Positions 35,286 through 45,609 of a stretch of DNA of 64,000 bases are shown here, one piece after another; position 1 is the first letter of the stretch; every line of letters starts with the position of its first letter. Under the pieces are notes generated by a model that searched no databases, had not been told where the DNA came from, and saw only the letters and a program-made list of their open reading frames with translations. The DNA is from Zhongshania aquatica (lineage in GTDB: Bacteria > Pseudomonadota > Gammaproteobacteria > Pseudomonadales > Spongiibacteraceae): positions 62,001 through 126,000 of the forward strand of contig NZ_JANZNQ010000003.1 of the NCBI RefSeq assembly GCF_027257955.1, given 5' to 3'. The translations under genes and the position numbers were made by a program.

Positions 35286-36487
35286 TGAGTGCGATGAACA
35301 ATAACCACACAGTAAACGAAGATGGAATACCGCCCGAACGCAATTACCGTTCAAACACCGCCATGGTGTTACCCGGCGGTGGCGCCCGTGCAGCCTATCA
35401 AGTAGGCGTGCTCAAAGCACTTTCAGAAATTCATGGCAAACGCCCTGGCAATCCCTTTCCGATACTTGCAGGCACCTCTGCTGGCGGTATAAATGCAGTT
35501 TCTATGGCTGCCGGTGCGCATCATTTCTCCGGCACGGTGGAGAAGTTGGAAATGCTCTGGCGAGACTTGAGCACCGAAAAAATTTACCGTGCAGATTTCT
35601 TCGGCGTACTGCGCAACGCGATGCGCCTCGCCTTTTCACTGTTCAATTCCGGCTCCTCCCACACTAAGCCCGTCGCACTCTTAGACAATAGCCCCTTGCG
35701 GGAAATTCTGAGTCAACATGTGAGCTTCGAGAATATAGGCCGAAATATTTTAAATGGCGATTTGGACGCGCTCTGTCTAACCGCCATGAATTACACCCAA
35801 GGGGTATCCGAGACCTTTTTTCAGGGCGGCCCCCAATACGCGGGCTGGCAACGTTGGCGCAGGCAGGGCTTGGCCACGCCGATTCAATTGCAACACCTCA
35901 TGGCATCAACGGCAATTCCTACCATTTTTCCGCCAGCAAAATTAGGCCGCGATTACTACGGCGATGGCGCACTGCGTCAATTGACACCGATCAGCCCTGT
36001 CATTCATCTTGGCGCCAATCGGGTGCTGGTTATCCCCGCTAACGGCCACAAGCGTCAGTACCCAAAATTACCTCAAGAGATTACGTCACCGGGGTTTGGC
36101 CAAATTATTGGCCACCTTTTGAATAGCGCGTTTATTGATAGCATCGAAACCGATATCGAGCGTTTGGAAAGAATCAATGAGCTAGTTCGCATCATACCCG
36201 ACGAGGACCGCGGCATGATGGGCAAAGAGTTATTACCTATCGACTGCCTTGTTGTCAGCCCCAGCGAAGATATCGACCGTATTGCCGATAAGCACGTCAA
36301 CGAATTGCCCCGTTCTCTGCGCATATTTTTGCGCCGTACCGGCAGCACTGGTAGCAGCGGTGGCGGCGTGAGTATCGCCAGCTACTTACTATTCACCCCA
36401 GAATATTGCGGAAAATTGATTGATCTCGGCTACCGTGACGGCATGGCTCAGCGCGAAGAGCTAGAGGCGTTTCTCTATAAAAAGTGA
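35285..36487 (+). CDS. Patatin-like phospholipase
   Basis: Up to 400 residues; start is GTG 35285 (overlapping the ppsR stop) or ATG 35294. The patatin catalytic dyad is clear: oxyanion loop GGGARAAYQ at 31-39, nucleophile Ser65 in GTSAG, and Asp227 in YGDGALRQL. A DUF3336-like or membrane segment is not seen and there is no signal peptide, so it probably acts on lipids from the cytoplasmic side. The C-terminal part is family-typical of bacterial patatins (IDSIETDIERLERINEL). Substrate not known. Confidence 0.92.
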   Translation: MSAMNNNHTVNEDGIPPERNYRSNTAMVLPGGGARAAYQVGVLKALSEIHGKRPGNPFPILAGTSAGGINAVSMAAGAHHFSGTVEKLEMLWRDLSTEKIYRADFFGVLRNAMRLAFSLFNSGSSHTKPVALLDNSPLREILSQHVSFENIGRNILNGDLDALCLTAMNYTQGVSETFFQGGPQYAGWQRWRRQGLATPIQLQHLMASTAIPTIFPPAKLGRDYYGDGALRQLTPISPVIHLGANRVLVIPANGHKRQYPKLPQEITSPGFGQIIGHLLNSAFIDSIETDIERLERINELVRIIPDEDRGMMGKELLPIDCLVVSPSEDIDRIADKHVNELPRSLRIFLRRTGSTGSSGGGVSIASYLLFTPEYCGKLIDLGYRDGMAQREELEAFLYKK

Positions 36488-36568
36488 CCATCACTGGAAC
36501 TGATCGCGCGCCGATAAAATCTGTCACTGCCCCCTCCCCGTAGAAGCTTCACAACAACGGAGCTTTTC

Positions 36569-38368
36569 ATGTTTCACTTTCGCACGTTTTCCTACCTTGT
36601 CTTACTTTTATTCTTGAGTGTGATTCGGCCGATATCCGCATCAGAAAATTCAGCCATTGAGTGGCGGGATTGGAGCCCCGAGGTATTTAGCGAAGCCAAG
36701 AAATCCGGCAAACATATTATTCTTAATGTTGAAGCTGTGTGGTGCCATTGGTGCCATGTTATGGATCAACAAACCTATAGCGATCCGAACGTAGCCAAAG
36801 CCTTAGCCGAAAACTTTATCGCCATAAAAGTCGATCATGATGCGCGACCAGATATCGCCGCCCGCTACCGGGCCTGGGGATGGCCAGCGACTATCTTTTT
36901 CAATAGTAATGGCAAGGAAATTGTTAAACGCGCGGGCTATATACCCGCCGAGGGTTTGGTTAAGTTGTTAGCGGCCATTGTCCGAGATCCGTCGCCAGAA
37001 AGCACAGCGAAGGAAATCAGCCTTGCGTCAGACAACCATGTGTTAAGCACTGCCAATAAAGCTAAATTGCTGAAAATGCATCAACAAAGCTACGATCCAG
37101 ACAATGGCAGTCTTAACATTGCGATGAAGTTCATCGACCCAGATTCGGTTGAATATGCATTATTAACCGGCATGAATGGCGATACGAAAGAGTTAGCACG
37201 TGCCAACAAAACCTTAAGTAAAGCGCTAAAATTAGAAGATCCTGAATGGTTTGGTTTTTACCAATACTCAACCCATGGCGACTGGGAACATCTGCACTTT
37301 GAGAAAATAATGCGCACCCAAACTCGCCATATCAAGCTTTACGCCCAAGCCTACGCTGCGACTCAAAACTCTGCCTATATAACTGCAGCTGAAAACACTG
37401 TCACCTATTTAAACCGGTTTATGAAATCGCCAGACGGTGGATATTATACCAGTCAAGACGCCGACTTAATTCAAGGACAAAAGAGCGCCAGTTATTTTGC
37501 GTTAAAAGATAAGCAACGCCTTGCCTTAGGCATTCCTCGCATCGATACGCATCGATATACCAAGGAAAACGCCACACTTATTTCCGCCCTTGCGCGACTG
37601 TATAGTACGACCGGCACCGCTAAGGTAAGAAATGAGGCTGTCGCCATAGGCCGATGGTTATTAGAGCACCGCCTGCGCGCAAATGGCGGTTTCAACCATG
37701 GTGATAGCGACGATAATAGCCGCAACGACAGCAAATTATTCCTGGCTGACAATATCAGCGCACTCGCGGCATTTACCGACTTATATGAAATCACTGCAGA
37801 TCGACAATGGCTTAAAGAGGCGATTAACTGCGCAGACATTATTCGAGCAAATATTAGCAGTCCGGACATTGTTGGCTTACCCGCTGCGAGTATTGACGCT
37901 AGTGATCCTCTCGCCCCCTATATCGATTTAGAAGAAAACATTCAGGCCAGCCGTGCTGTGAACCGCCTATTCCACTTCAGCGGTCGAGATAGTGACAAAA
38001 CGCTGGCAGACAAGGCAATGGCTTACATCAGCAACAGCGAGGTGATTGCCACCCGCTACACCGAACCCGGTATATTGCTCGCTGACGCCGAATTAAACCG
38101 AGATCCCTTACACCTAGTCGTCGTCGGCTCGAAAACTGACGCCAAGGCAGCCGCGCTGTTCCGCGCGGCTTTAGAAAGCTATCAAAGCTATCGACGCATT
38201 GAATGGTGGGATCGGAGCGAGGGAGAACTAATGAACCACGATGTTGAATACCCTTCCCTAACTATGGCCGCGGCATTTGTATGTAACGACAAACGCTGTT
38301 CAACACCAATTTACAAAGCAGACGAAATTCAGGAAGTCATCACATTAATAGAAGGCACGACGAAGTAA
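36569..38368 (+). CDS. Exported thioredoxin-fold protein, DUF255/YyaL (SSP411-like)
   Basis: 599 residues with a signal peptide ending near residue 25 (ISA-SE). An N-terminal thioredoxin-like domain (WRDWSPEVFSEAKKSGKHII) has the CxxC-type site WCHWCHVMD, then a long alpha-helical part with YTSQDADLIQ and IEENIQASRA-like sequence as in the spermatogenesis-associated 20 / YyaL family, whose C-terminal half resembles an (alpha/alpha)6 barrel of sugar-processing enzymes. Family members are usually cytoplasmic and about 650-700 residues; this one is shorter and exported. Function unknown. Confidence 0.85.
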   Translation: MFHFRTFSYLVLLLFLSVIRPISASENSAIEWRDWSPEVFSEAKKSGKHIILNVEAVWCHWCHVMDQQTYSDPNVAKALAENFIAIKVDHDARPDIAARYRAWGWPATIFFNSNGKEIVKRAGYIPAEGLVKLLAAIVRDPSPESTAKEISLASDNHVLSTANKAKLLKMHQQSYDPDNGSLNIAMKFIDPDSVEYALLTGMNGDTKELARANKTLSKALKLEDPEWFGFYQYSTHGDWEHLHFEKIMRTQTRHIKLYAQAYAATQNSAYITAAENTVTYLNRFMKSPDGGYYTSQDADLIQGQKSASYFALKDKQRLALGIPRIDTHRYTKENATLISALARLYSTTGTAKVRNEAVAIGRWLLEHRLRANGGFNHGDSDDNSRNDSKLFLADNISALAAFTDLYEITADRQWLKEAINCADIIRANISSPDIVGLPAASIDASDPLAPYIDLEENIQASRAVNRLFHFSGRDSDKTLADKAMAYISNSEVIATRYTEPGILLADAELNRDPLHLVVVGSKTDAKAAALFRAALESYQSYRRIEWWDRSEGELMNHDVEYPSLTMAAAFVCNDKRCSTPIYKADEIQEVITLIEGTTK

Positions 38369-38378
38369 TTTTTAACGG

Positions 38379-38825
38379 CTATTTAACGCCAATAATTGCG
38401 TAGAGTCCTTTAAAGCGAACGGCCACTTCGCCGTTGACGATAATCTCAGAACTCAGATTAATCTTGGCTTTACCGCGCTCTTCGAAGCGATCAAAAAAGT
38501 GTTGCCAATTTTTCTCTTCAACCGCCACTGAGCTCGCAACTATATCGCCGGTAACGGGCCTGAGGTATTCGATTGAGGCTTCTGCCACCACAATGTCGGG
38601 ATCTAGGCCGTAATCTACGCAGCGCATATATACCATACCCCAGCAGGCCATTACCGCGACAACGTATATACTGCCGCCAAAAGCCGTCAGTTTGTCGTTA
38701 ATACTGGGCGCTAAGGGGGCGTGTAATCGCAAGCTACTGCCGTCGTAGTCCTCAACACTGATTTGCATGTGCTGCGCCGTCGGCAAGTATTTAGCAATAA
38801 AGTTATCGAGTGCCTCGCCGTTCAT
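38379..38825 (-). CDS. Hot-dog thioesterase-like protein (YiiD C-terminal/DUF4442 type)
   Basis: 148 residues. The central NDKLTAFGGSIYVVAVMACW helix and the strands EASIEYLRPVTGDIVAS are typical of the hot-dog thioesterase fold (YiiD_C family). It starts four bases after the meaB stop, so it is co-transcribed with it. A role in acyl-CoA hydrolysis linked to the propionate/methylmalonate route is possible but not shown. Confidence 0.82.
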   Translation of the reverse strand: MNGEALDNFIAKYLPTAQHMQISVEDYDGSSLRLHAPLAPSINDKLTAFGGSIYVVAVMACWGMVYMRCVDYGLDPDIVVAEASIEYLRPVTGDIVASSVAVEEKNWQHFFDRFEERGKAKINLSSEIIVNGEVAVRFKGLYAIIGVK

Positions 38826-38829
38826 ATAC

Positions 38830-39801
38830 TTAGGCTTCCGGTTTAAACAAAAGGTTAATCAAGCGCGTAGCCGCCAAATAGGGGGTAGTTTCACCCTCGG
38901 TTACCTTATGATTAAGCTCAGGTAATAGCACTTTTACTTCGGGGTTTTGTTTGAGCTTCATGTCGAGCATTTCATGCAGTAGTTTAGTCATCCATTCGCG
39001 GGCTTGACGCGAACGTTTTTCCTGCATCGAACCGTTCTTTGTGGCGTCAATTTTAAAGCCACTAATCATGCCCCAAATCGCTTCGATATTTTCATTCTTT
39101 AGCGCGGAGCAGCTCATTACTTGCGGCGTCCAGAAACTGTTCTGACGAAGCAAATGTAGGGCATTTTCATAATGGCGGCGGGTTTGCTGGGCGAGGTTAA
39201 TACTTTCACCATCGGCCTTATTGATCACTAAAGCATCGGCTAATTCGATGATGCCCTTTTTAATACCCTGTAGCTCATCACCCGCATTGGGCAGCATAAG
39301 CACCATAAAGAAATCGACCATGCTGGCGACCTCGTATTCTGACTGCCCTACACCCACGGTTTCCACCAGAATAACGTCGTAGCCCGCCGCTTCGCAGAGC
39401 AACATGGTTTCGCGGGTTTTTTGGGCTACGCCACCCAAAGACCCTTCGGAGGGCGATGGACGAATAAACGCGTCTTTACTGCGCGACAGCAATTCCATAC
39501 GGGTTTTATCACCCAAAATAGAACCACCTGCAATCGGCGAACTAGGGTCAACTGCCAATACTGCAACACGTTTGCCTTGGCTTAATAAATACAGGCCAAA
39601 GGCTTCGATAAATGTGGACTTACCCACGCCCGGAATACCCGTAATACCAATGCGGATACTATTGCCTGTATACGGCAGAAGTTGCTCCAACATTAATTGG
39701 GCTTCGGTACGGTGCTCTACGCGCTTACTCTCTACCAAGGTAATAGCCTTAGCCAGGGCGCGGGAATTGCCGCTTTTTAATGCTTCGATATCTATTGCCA
39801 T
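38830..39801 (-). CDS. meaB: Methylmalonyl-CoA mutase-associated G-protein chaperone
   Basis: 323 residues, cytoplasm. GTPase that protects and reactivates the B12 enzyme methylmalonyl-CoA mutase (also annotated ArgK). Walker A GIPGVGKST at about 56-64, a DPSSP signature, ETVGVGQSE switch and NKADG base-specificity motif are intact. It lies downstream of the mutase gene on the same strand, separated by a terminator-like hairpin. Confidence 0.95.
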   Translation of the reverse strand: MAIDIEALKSGNSRALAKAITLVESKRVEHRTEAQLMLEQLLPYTGNSIRIGITGIPGVGKSTFIEAFGLYLLSQGKRVAVLAVDPSSPIAGGSILGDKTRMELLSRSKDAFIRPSPSEGSLGGVAQKTRETMLLCEAAGYDVILVETVGVGQSEYEVASMVDFFMVLMLPNAGDELQGIKKGIIELADALVINKADGESINLAQQTRRHYENALHLLRQNSFWTPQVMSCSALKNENIEAIWGMISGFKIDATKNGSMQEKRSRQAREWMTKLLHEMLDMKLKQNPEVKVLLPELNHKVTEGETTPYLAATRLINLLFKPEA

Positions 39802-39820
39802 AATAATTTCAAGCTAAACG

Positions 39821-39862
39821 AAAAACGGGAGACGCAGAACGCATCGGCGCTGAGTCTCCCGT
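39821..39862 (-). terminator. Rho-independent terminator after the mutase gene
   Basis: On the minus strand ACGGGAGAC and GTCTCCCGT form a 9-base stem around a 20-base loop, followed by TTTTTC. It lies between the mutase stop and the meaB start, so meaB is expressed by read-through or from its own promoter. Confidence 0.8.
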
Positions 39863-39878
39863 CAAACGTCTGCTTTAC

Positions 39879-42038
39879 TTATGCCTTATATGCTTCGTTA
39901 ACAGCGTCTAGTACACCGCGTGCGGCCAAAGGAATTTTAGTGCCCGGACCAAAAATACCTTTTACGCCTGCGTCATAAAGGAAGTCGTAATCTTGGCGGG
40001 GAATAACACCACCGGCGATCACGATGATGTCATCGGCACCAACTTTCTTCAGTTCTGCGATCAATTCTGGAATCAGGGTTTTGTGACCCGCCGCTTGAGA
40101 TGACACACCAACCACATGCACGTCGTTTTCCACCGCCTGCTTCGCCACTTCCTCTGGCGTAGAGAACATCGGCGACAAGTCGATATCAAAACCGACGTCG
40201 GCAAAAGCCGTGGCGATAACCTTCGCTCCGCGGTCATGACCGTCTTGCCCCATTTTACACACTAGCATCCGTGGGCGACGGCCGTGCTTATCAGAGAAAT
40301 CTTCGATATCTTTGGTTATGCCCTGCCAGTTTTCGTCATCTTGGTAAGCGCTGCCGTAAACACCAGACACAGTTTGTGCCTGTGCATTAAAGCGGCCGAA
40401 CTCACGCTCCATCGCAAAGGAAATTTCACCAACCGTGGCGCGTAAACGGGTTGCTTTAACTGCGAGGTCTAGCAAATTGCCTTCACCGCCACAGGCGCAT
40501 TGGTAAATCGCCTCAAGCGCATCCTCAACCGCAGCTTCATCGCGAGAAGCGCGAATTTTTGCCAGTGCCGCCACCTGAGATTCACGTACCGCATTATTGT
40601 CGATATCGAGAACATCAACATCGTCTTCTTCAGACAAGGTGTATTTGTTGACGCCGACAATAACGTCTTCACCACGGTCAATACGAGACTGCTTACGCGC
40701 TGCCGATTCTTCGATACGCAGTTTTGGCAGACCTGTTTCAATGGCTTTAGCCATACCGCCCTTTTCTTCCACTTCTTGAATTAATTCCCAAGCGCGGTCG
40801 GCGATGTCTTTGGTCAAGGATTCCATCATGTAAGAACCACCCCAAGGATCAACGACCTTGGTAATGCCGGTTTCTTCTTGAATAATTAACTGAGTATTAC
40901 GTGCGATACGCGAAGAGAACTGGGTTGGCAGTGCAATCGCTTCGTCCAATGCATTGGTGTGCAGTGACTGGGTACCACCGAAAACAGCTGCCATCGCTTC
41001 GATAGCGGTGCGGACGATATTGTTGTAGGGATCTTGCTCAGTCAGCGACCAGCCAGAAGTTTGGCTGTGGGTACGCAGCATTTTTGAGCGCGAATTCTTT
41101 GGTTCAAACTCGCTAACAATTTTTGACCACAGCAAACGTGCAGCGCGCATTTTGGCAATTTCCATATAGAAATTCATACCAACGCCCCAGAAGAAGGACA
41201 GACGGCCAGCAAACTTATCGATATCCAAGCCCGCAGCGATCGCGGTGCGGATGTATTCCTTACCATCAGCTAGCGTATACGCCAGCTCTAGCGCGGCGTC
41301 AGCACCGGCTTCTTGAATGTGGTAACCGGAAATTGAAATGGTGTTGAATTTCGGCATATTGTCGGAGGCGTAAGCAATGATGTCGCCGATAATTTTCATT
41401 GAGGGTAGCGGTGGGTAAATGTAGGTATTCCGCACCATGAATTCTTTAAGAATATCGTTCTGAATAGTACCGGATAGTTGATCTTGACCCACGCCCTGCT
41501 CTTCTGCAGCGACAATGTAACCAGCCAGAACCGGCAATACCGCGCCGTTCATGGTCATGGATACCGACACTTTATCTAATGGGATCTCGTTGAATAGGAC
41601 TTTCATGTCTTCAACAGAGTCAATCGCCACTCCAGCTTTACCCACATCGCCAGTTACACGGGGATGATCCGAGTCGTAACCGCGGTGAGTAGCAAGGTCG
41701 AAGGCGACAGATACACCCTGTCCGCCCGCGGCCAAGGCTTTGCGATAGAAGGCGTTAGATTCTTCAGCAGTTGAGAAACCCGCGTACTGTCGAATCGTCC
41801 AGGGACGACCGGCATACATTGTTGGCTGCGGGCCACGAATAAAAGGTTCTACACCCGGTAAGGTGTTTGTGTACGGCAGATCCTGAGTATCTTCTTTGGT
41901 ATATAAAGGCTTAACGTCGATACCTTCTGGGGTATGCCAAACTAAATCATCTAGCGTCTGGTTGCCTTTGGCGAGGGTTTTATTCGCCATTGCTTTCCAC
42001 TCTTCTACGGAAGTCTCGGGAGCTTTGTAGTCAGCCAT
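39879..42038 (-). CDS. scpA: Methylmalonyl-CoA mutase
   Basis: 719 residues, cytoplasm. Adenosylcobalamin enzyme that interconverts (R)-methylmalonyl-CoA and succinyl-CoA. The substrate-binding barrel ([31 protein letters not shown]) comes first; the C-terminal B12-binding domain has the ligand motif DGHDRG with the cobalt-coordinating His, then [17 protein letters not shown]. Length fits the single-polypeptide catalytic form (ScpA/MutB). Neighbours mce, meaB and the carboxylase genes complete the propionyl-CoA route. Confidence 0.97.
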   Translation of the reverse strand: MADYKAPETSVEEWKAMANKTLAKGNQTLDDLVWHTPEGIDVKPLYTKEDTQDLPYTNTLPGVEPFIRGPQPTMYAGRPWTIRQYAGFSTAEESNAFYRKALAAGGQGVSVAFDLATHRGYDSDHPRVTGDVGKAGVAIDSVEDMKVLFNEIPLDKVSVSMTMNGAVLPVLAGYIVAAEEQGVGQDQLSGTIQNDILKEFMVRNTYIYPPLPSMKIIGDIIAYASDNMPKFNTISISGYHIQEAGADAALELAYTLADGKEYIRTAIAAGLDIDKFAGRLSFFWGVGMNFYMEIAKMRAARLLWSKIVSEFEPKNSRSKMLRTHSQTSGWSLTEQDPYNNIVRTAIEAMAAVFGGTQSLHTNALDEAIALPTQFSSRIARNTQLIIQEETGITKVVDPWGGSYMMESLTKDIADRAWELIQEVEEKGGMAKAIETGLPKLRIEESAARKQSRIDRGEDVIVGVNKYTLSEEDDVDVLDIDNNAVRESQVAALAKIRASRDEAAVEDALEAIYQCACGGEGNLLDLAVKATRLRATVGEISFAMEREFGRFNAQAQTVSGVYGSAYQDDENWQGITKDIEDFSDKHGRRPRMLVCKMGQDGHDRGAKVIATAFADVGFDIDLSPMFSTPEEVAKQAVENDVHVVGVSSQAAGHKTLIPELIAELKKVGADDIIVIAGGVIPRQDYDFLYDAGVKGIFGPGTKIPLAARGVLDAVNEAYKA

Positions 42039-42231
42039 ACTAATACCTGTCTGTTTTCAATGAGGGTCAGTGTTTGGTGGCTCTGAATACGTATTCATTT
42101 TAGCGCTGGCGACATCAACGAGATGCGAACCCTGCCAGAACAAAAATTTACGATAATTCAGAGCGTCCTTAGTAAAACGCGATCGTGCCGCTTATGTGCA
42201 TCACCACCTGTTGCGCGGCATCTATCGAAAA

Positions 42232-42645
42232 TCAGTGGTGATCATCTCCTGGCTGACTTAACTCGATGAGTACGCCGTCGCAAGATTTAGGATGAATAAA
42301 TATAACTTGGCAATTATGCGCACCCAGTGACGGTGCGTCGCTGAGAAATTGGTAACCTAGACCCTTCAACCGCGCGACGTCGGCCACGATATCGTCGGTG
42401 CTAAAGCACAAATGGTGAAGACCACCAGGCTTTTTCTCCAGATATTTAGCAATGGGACCTTCGCCACGCAGCGGGCTGACAAGTTCAATGCTAGTTGATT
42501 TAAGGGGGAAAAATGCAGTTGAGGTCTTCGCTGTTTCTACCTCTTCAGTCCCTTCGTAAGTGAGGCCAAAGTCTTCTAAAAAGCGTTTTATTGCTTTTTC
42601 TAAGTCGGGTACTGCAACTGCAATGTGATCAAGTCCGGTAATCAT
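42232..42645 (-). CDS. mce: Methylmalonyl-CoA epimerase
   Basis: 137 residues, vicinal-oxygen-chelate fold. Converts (S)- to (R)-methylmalonyl-CoA. Two beta-alpha-beta3 modules; metal ligands are suggested by His in GLDHIAVAVPDLE, His in GLHHLCFSTDD and Glu in VLIELSQP. It lies between the carboxylase and mutase genes in reaction order. Confidence 0.94.
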   Translation of the reverse strand: MITGLDHIAVAVPDLEKAIKRFLEDFGLTYEGTEEVETAKTSTAFFPLKSTSIELVSPLRGEGPIAKYLEKKPGGLHHLCFSTDDIVADVARLKGLGYQFLSDAPSLGAHNCQVIFIHPKSCDGVLIELSQPGDDHH

Positions 42646-42663
42646 CTGAATACTCCTAATGTT

Positions 42664-42692
42664 TCAAAAAGGCCGGCAGCGCACCACCGGCC
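42664..42692 (-). terminator. Rho-independent terminator after the biotin carboxylase subunit gene
   Basis: Minus-strand stem GGCCGG/CCGGCC with a 10-base loop and TTTTT directly after. It lies in the 54-bp gap between the carboxylase stop and the mce start, so the propionate genes form at least two transcripts or an attenuated one. Confidence 0.85.
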
Positions 42693-42699
42693 AATGCCA

Positions 42700-45543
42700 T
42701 TACTTCAGGGTCGCTAAAAACTCGATGGTTTTAGCGCGACGTGCCTCGGCAATTTCCTCAGGGGTTTCCATGACGATTTTTTCGTCTGGGATGATTTTGA
42801 ACAATGGCTGACCTTTCTTAATGATCACCCCATCGCCTTCCACCAACACTTTATCGATGGTACCGGCAAATGGCGCAATAACTTTGTTGAACATTTTCAT
42901 TACTTCAACAATGTACAGGGTATCGCCAGCTTCGAAATGATCGCCAACATTAACGAACACGTCCATGCCCGGCGCTTCGCGTGGATAGTACATACCGCCG
43001 CTAGCAGCCAATACTTCATCTGACTTCGCCGCTGGTGGTGGAACAAGTACCTTCGCCATACGTTTTTGCAGAGTTTCGTCGGTCAATCGATCTGGAATCG
43101 TAATACTCAAATCCGCATTGACACTCAGTTCGAAGAAACCCGTTTTATCTGCAATATAAGCCAATACAGACAGTACTTCTGTACCCGACATGTAACCAAC
43201 GTGCGCGCTGCGCACCGCCGCCCACTCGTCAGCGTCAATCCCTTTTGGCGCCTTATCTGAGGCAAGTAGCGCTTCAAGCGCAGGGAAGTCCGCCGCGTCT
43301 ACTTTCTCGTTCAAGGTTTTGTAGAAGCTGACCGCAGCACTCAGGATCTCGTGGTCGTGATCCCAGATCATGTAACGGGCGGGTTTGCCAGTTTCAAAAT
43401 CCATATTTAGGAAGTGGTACAGCTTCTCTAATAGCTCAATGGGGTTAACCGCCCATTTAATCTTACCTTTTTCAATGCTCAAGCTGTCTTTGTTCATGCT
43501 CAGCCAACCCGCCATATAGTGCGGTTCGGCAAATAGGCGCTCCAACGGACGAATCATCAGCAATTTCTTGGCATCTAAGGCCGCAGCCCATGCGCCAGCA
43601 TTGGCGCCAGCTTCACTAACATAGCGCTGGCGAATTTCATCGTAGGCCACATCCAAATCAATTTGGTTTGCCTGTTCTTTAAGCAAACCAACCGCCGTCA
43701 GATAAGGAACAATAAAGCGTGTCGAAGGACGCGCATTGATCCCATTGCCGATAAACCAGTGAACAAGACCATAGTGGAATTCAAGGTTTGTCGACAAATC
43801 CTTACCACGCAGTTCAGTGCGGCGCAGAATTTCCGCTAAGCGCTGGTAGCTGCTTAGGCGGGTATCACCGGTAGTGAGCAGCAAAGCGATGTTTGAGTCA
43901 TACGCACCAGCAAGGTGGTATTTCATGAATACATCGGTATCCGGGTTGTGGGTAGAAATGCCTTGATCGTCACGGATTTCACCGGGAATCGCGTTGGACC
44001 AGTTTTCGATAACGCCGCCAGCATGAGGTTGCAATGCTTGGTTGGTGGCGTTCATACGCGCTTCAACAGAGGTTTTCTCACGCAGAATACGAGTTGGTTT
44101 AGGTAGATTTTTGCCATGACGTGCCAGCAGTACCATAACCTCAACTAAACTCTCGGCAATAAAATAATCGCCAGAGTCGTCAGGGTTGGTGAACTTGAGC
44201 TTGTAGCAAAGTTCTGTCACGCGATGCTCGACCTGAATACGGGTATTCATTTCCATGAAGTAATGCGATTCGCCATCGACAATACATTCAAACGTGCCCA
44301 CAGAATCCAGTTTTACCGCTTCACCAAAGACAGCGCCTTCTTCTTCCATACGCTGCAAAATAACCAAGTCTTTCTTTAGTTGCTCGGCCTCGGCTTTGCT
44401 ACCAGCAGCTTCGGCTACTTTAATTGCCGCTTCCAGCTCTTCTTCAGTGACTGACACTTCGAGAAGCTTCTGCTCATGCATCTGCAAAGAACAGTCGCGA
44501 CCGCCCATGGTCATACACCATTCGCCATTACCCACTACCTGAATTTCCTGGTGGCGAGTTGTGTCGATGTTCATTTCGATAAGGACGTTTTTATTGTCGC
44601 CCACACCGTTGGTTTTCAACTCGATCAGACACTCTTGTACCAATGACGGTACTTTAGCGACGGCCTTTTCAAGCTTCTCTTCAATCGTCGCACCCTCATA
44701 GGAGTTTGCAGATTGCAAAATACGCTGACCTTTACCACCGCCACCAGCAATCGCTTTTAAGCGGAAGCGGTTGTTCGGCTTTTCTGCCAACATGCGCTTG
44801 GCTTCAACTTGCAGCGCAAGTCCGATATCAGCGGCAGTTATAATATCGATACCCGCCGCATATGACGCAGCTAACAAGGCTAGCGCTTGCTCTTCAACGT
44901 CTTTGCAGGCCGCGAAATCCACGCTCAGTTTGTTGTCTTTAGCGCATTTCTCAAGACCATCGGTGCCGTACTTGGCAAAGAGAGCCAAACTTGTCGCATT
45001 GTTCACACCAGGAGTAACCGATACGCCGGTTTCCAGGGCGGTACGCTTTGCTTGGTCTTTCATACCGGCAGACTTTTGGGTGTAAGAGCACGGTCCGATA
45101 AAGTTCAGCCCGGCCTTTTCCATAGACTCCACCATTTCGGCGTCTTCGGACATAAACCCATAACCAGCGAAGATTGCGTTGTAGCCGTTGTCGTAAGCAA
45201 TGCGGATGATTTGCTGAATACGGCGAACGCGCTCTTCTTTGGTGGCACCGGTGTAGTCCGGTACACGGTGAACCCGATCTGGATCGGTCAGCGTGCGCAG
45301 CTCAGGTGCCAATGCGTTGGTGTAAGTGATTGAGTCTTTTTCAGAAAGCAAAATACCGTAGTGGTGAATGCCCATTTCATCGAAGACATCCATGGCTTCC
45401 TTACGGATTGGGCCACGGCAAATTATTAATGGTTTCAAATCATTACATGCGAAACTTCTAGTCCATGCTGTGTTTGATTTGGCCAGTTGACGGTCCTTAT
45501 GCACCATCGGATTGTTTAGGTAGTAATTGTTACTTGCTTGCAC
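42700..45543 (-). CDS. Large biotin carboxylase/biotin-carrier subunit of an acyl-CoA (propionyl-CoA) carboxylase
   Basis: About 947 residues from GTG 45543, chosen because GAGG lies nine bases before it; TTG 45579 and ATG 45507 are other options. Order: N-terminal biotin carboxylase domain (LIICRGPIRKEAMDVFDEMG), ATP-grasp region with IAGGGGKGQRI and the EMNTRIQVEHRVTE active site, a long middle part (about 500-840) that I do not recognise, and a C-terminal biotinyl domain with EVMKMF, the Lys that carries biotin about 65 residues from the end. Classical PccA is near 660 residues, so this is an enlarged form. It follows the beta subunit, which sets its likely substrate. Confidence 0.88.
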   Translation of the reverse strand: MQASNNYYLNNPMVHKDRQLAKSNTAWTRSFACNDLKPLIICRGPIRKEAMDVFDEMGIHHYGILLSEKDSITYTNALAPELRTLTDPDRVHRVPDYTGATKEERVRRIQQIIRIAYDNGYNAIFAGYGFMSEDAEMVESMEKAGLNFIGPCSYTQKSAGMKDQAKRTALETGVSVTPGVNNATSLALFAKYGTDGLEKCAKDNKLSVDFAACKDVEEQALALLAASYAAGIDIITAADIGLALQVEAKRMLAEKPNNRFRLKAIAGGGGKGQRILQSANSYEGATIEEKLEKAVAKVPSLVQECLIELKTNGVGDNKNVLIEMNIDTTRHQEIQVVGNGEWCMTMGGRDCSLQMHEQKLLEVSVTEEELEAAIKVAEAAGSKAEAEQLKKDLVILQRMEEEGAVFGEAVKLDSVGTFECIVDGESHYFMEMNTRIQVEHRVTELCYKLKFTNPDDSGDYFIAESLVEVMVLLARHGKNLPKPTRILREKTSVEARMNATNQALQPHAGGVIENWSNAIPGEIRDDQGISTHNPDTDVFMKYHLAGAYDSNIALLLTTGDTRLSSYQRLAEILRRTELRGKDLSTNLEFHYGLVHWFIGNGINARPSTRFIVPYLTAVGLLKEQANQIDLDVAYDEIRQRYVSEAGANAGAWAAALDAKKLLMIRPLERLFAEPHYMAGWLSMNKDSLSIEKGKIKWAVNPIELLEKLYHFLNMDFETGKPARYMIWDHDHEILSAAVSFYKTLNEKVDAADFPALEALLASDKAPKGIDADEWAAVRSAHVGYMSGTEVLSVLAYIADKTGFFELSVNADLSITIPDRLTDETLQKRMAKVLVPPPAAKSDEVLAASGGMYYPREAPGMDVFVNVGDHFEAGDTLYIVEVMKMFNKVIAPFAGTIDKVLVEGDGVIIKKGQPLFKIIPDEKIVMETPEEIAEARRAKTIEFLATLK

Positions 45544-45609
45544 GTCGAATAACCTCGTTAGCGAATCGTCTAGAGTCAATGAATTACGGAACAGCTCTAC
45601 ACTTGGAAA

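Noticed and set aside
44887-45333. 148-codon plus-strand ORF opposite the carboxylase subunit
   Set aside because: Antisense to the conserved biotin carboxylase domain; no features of its own.
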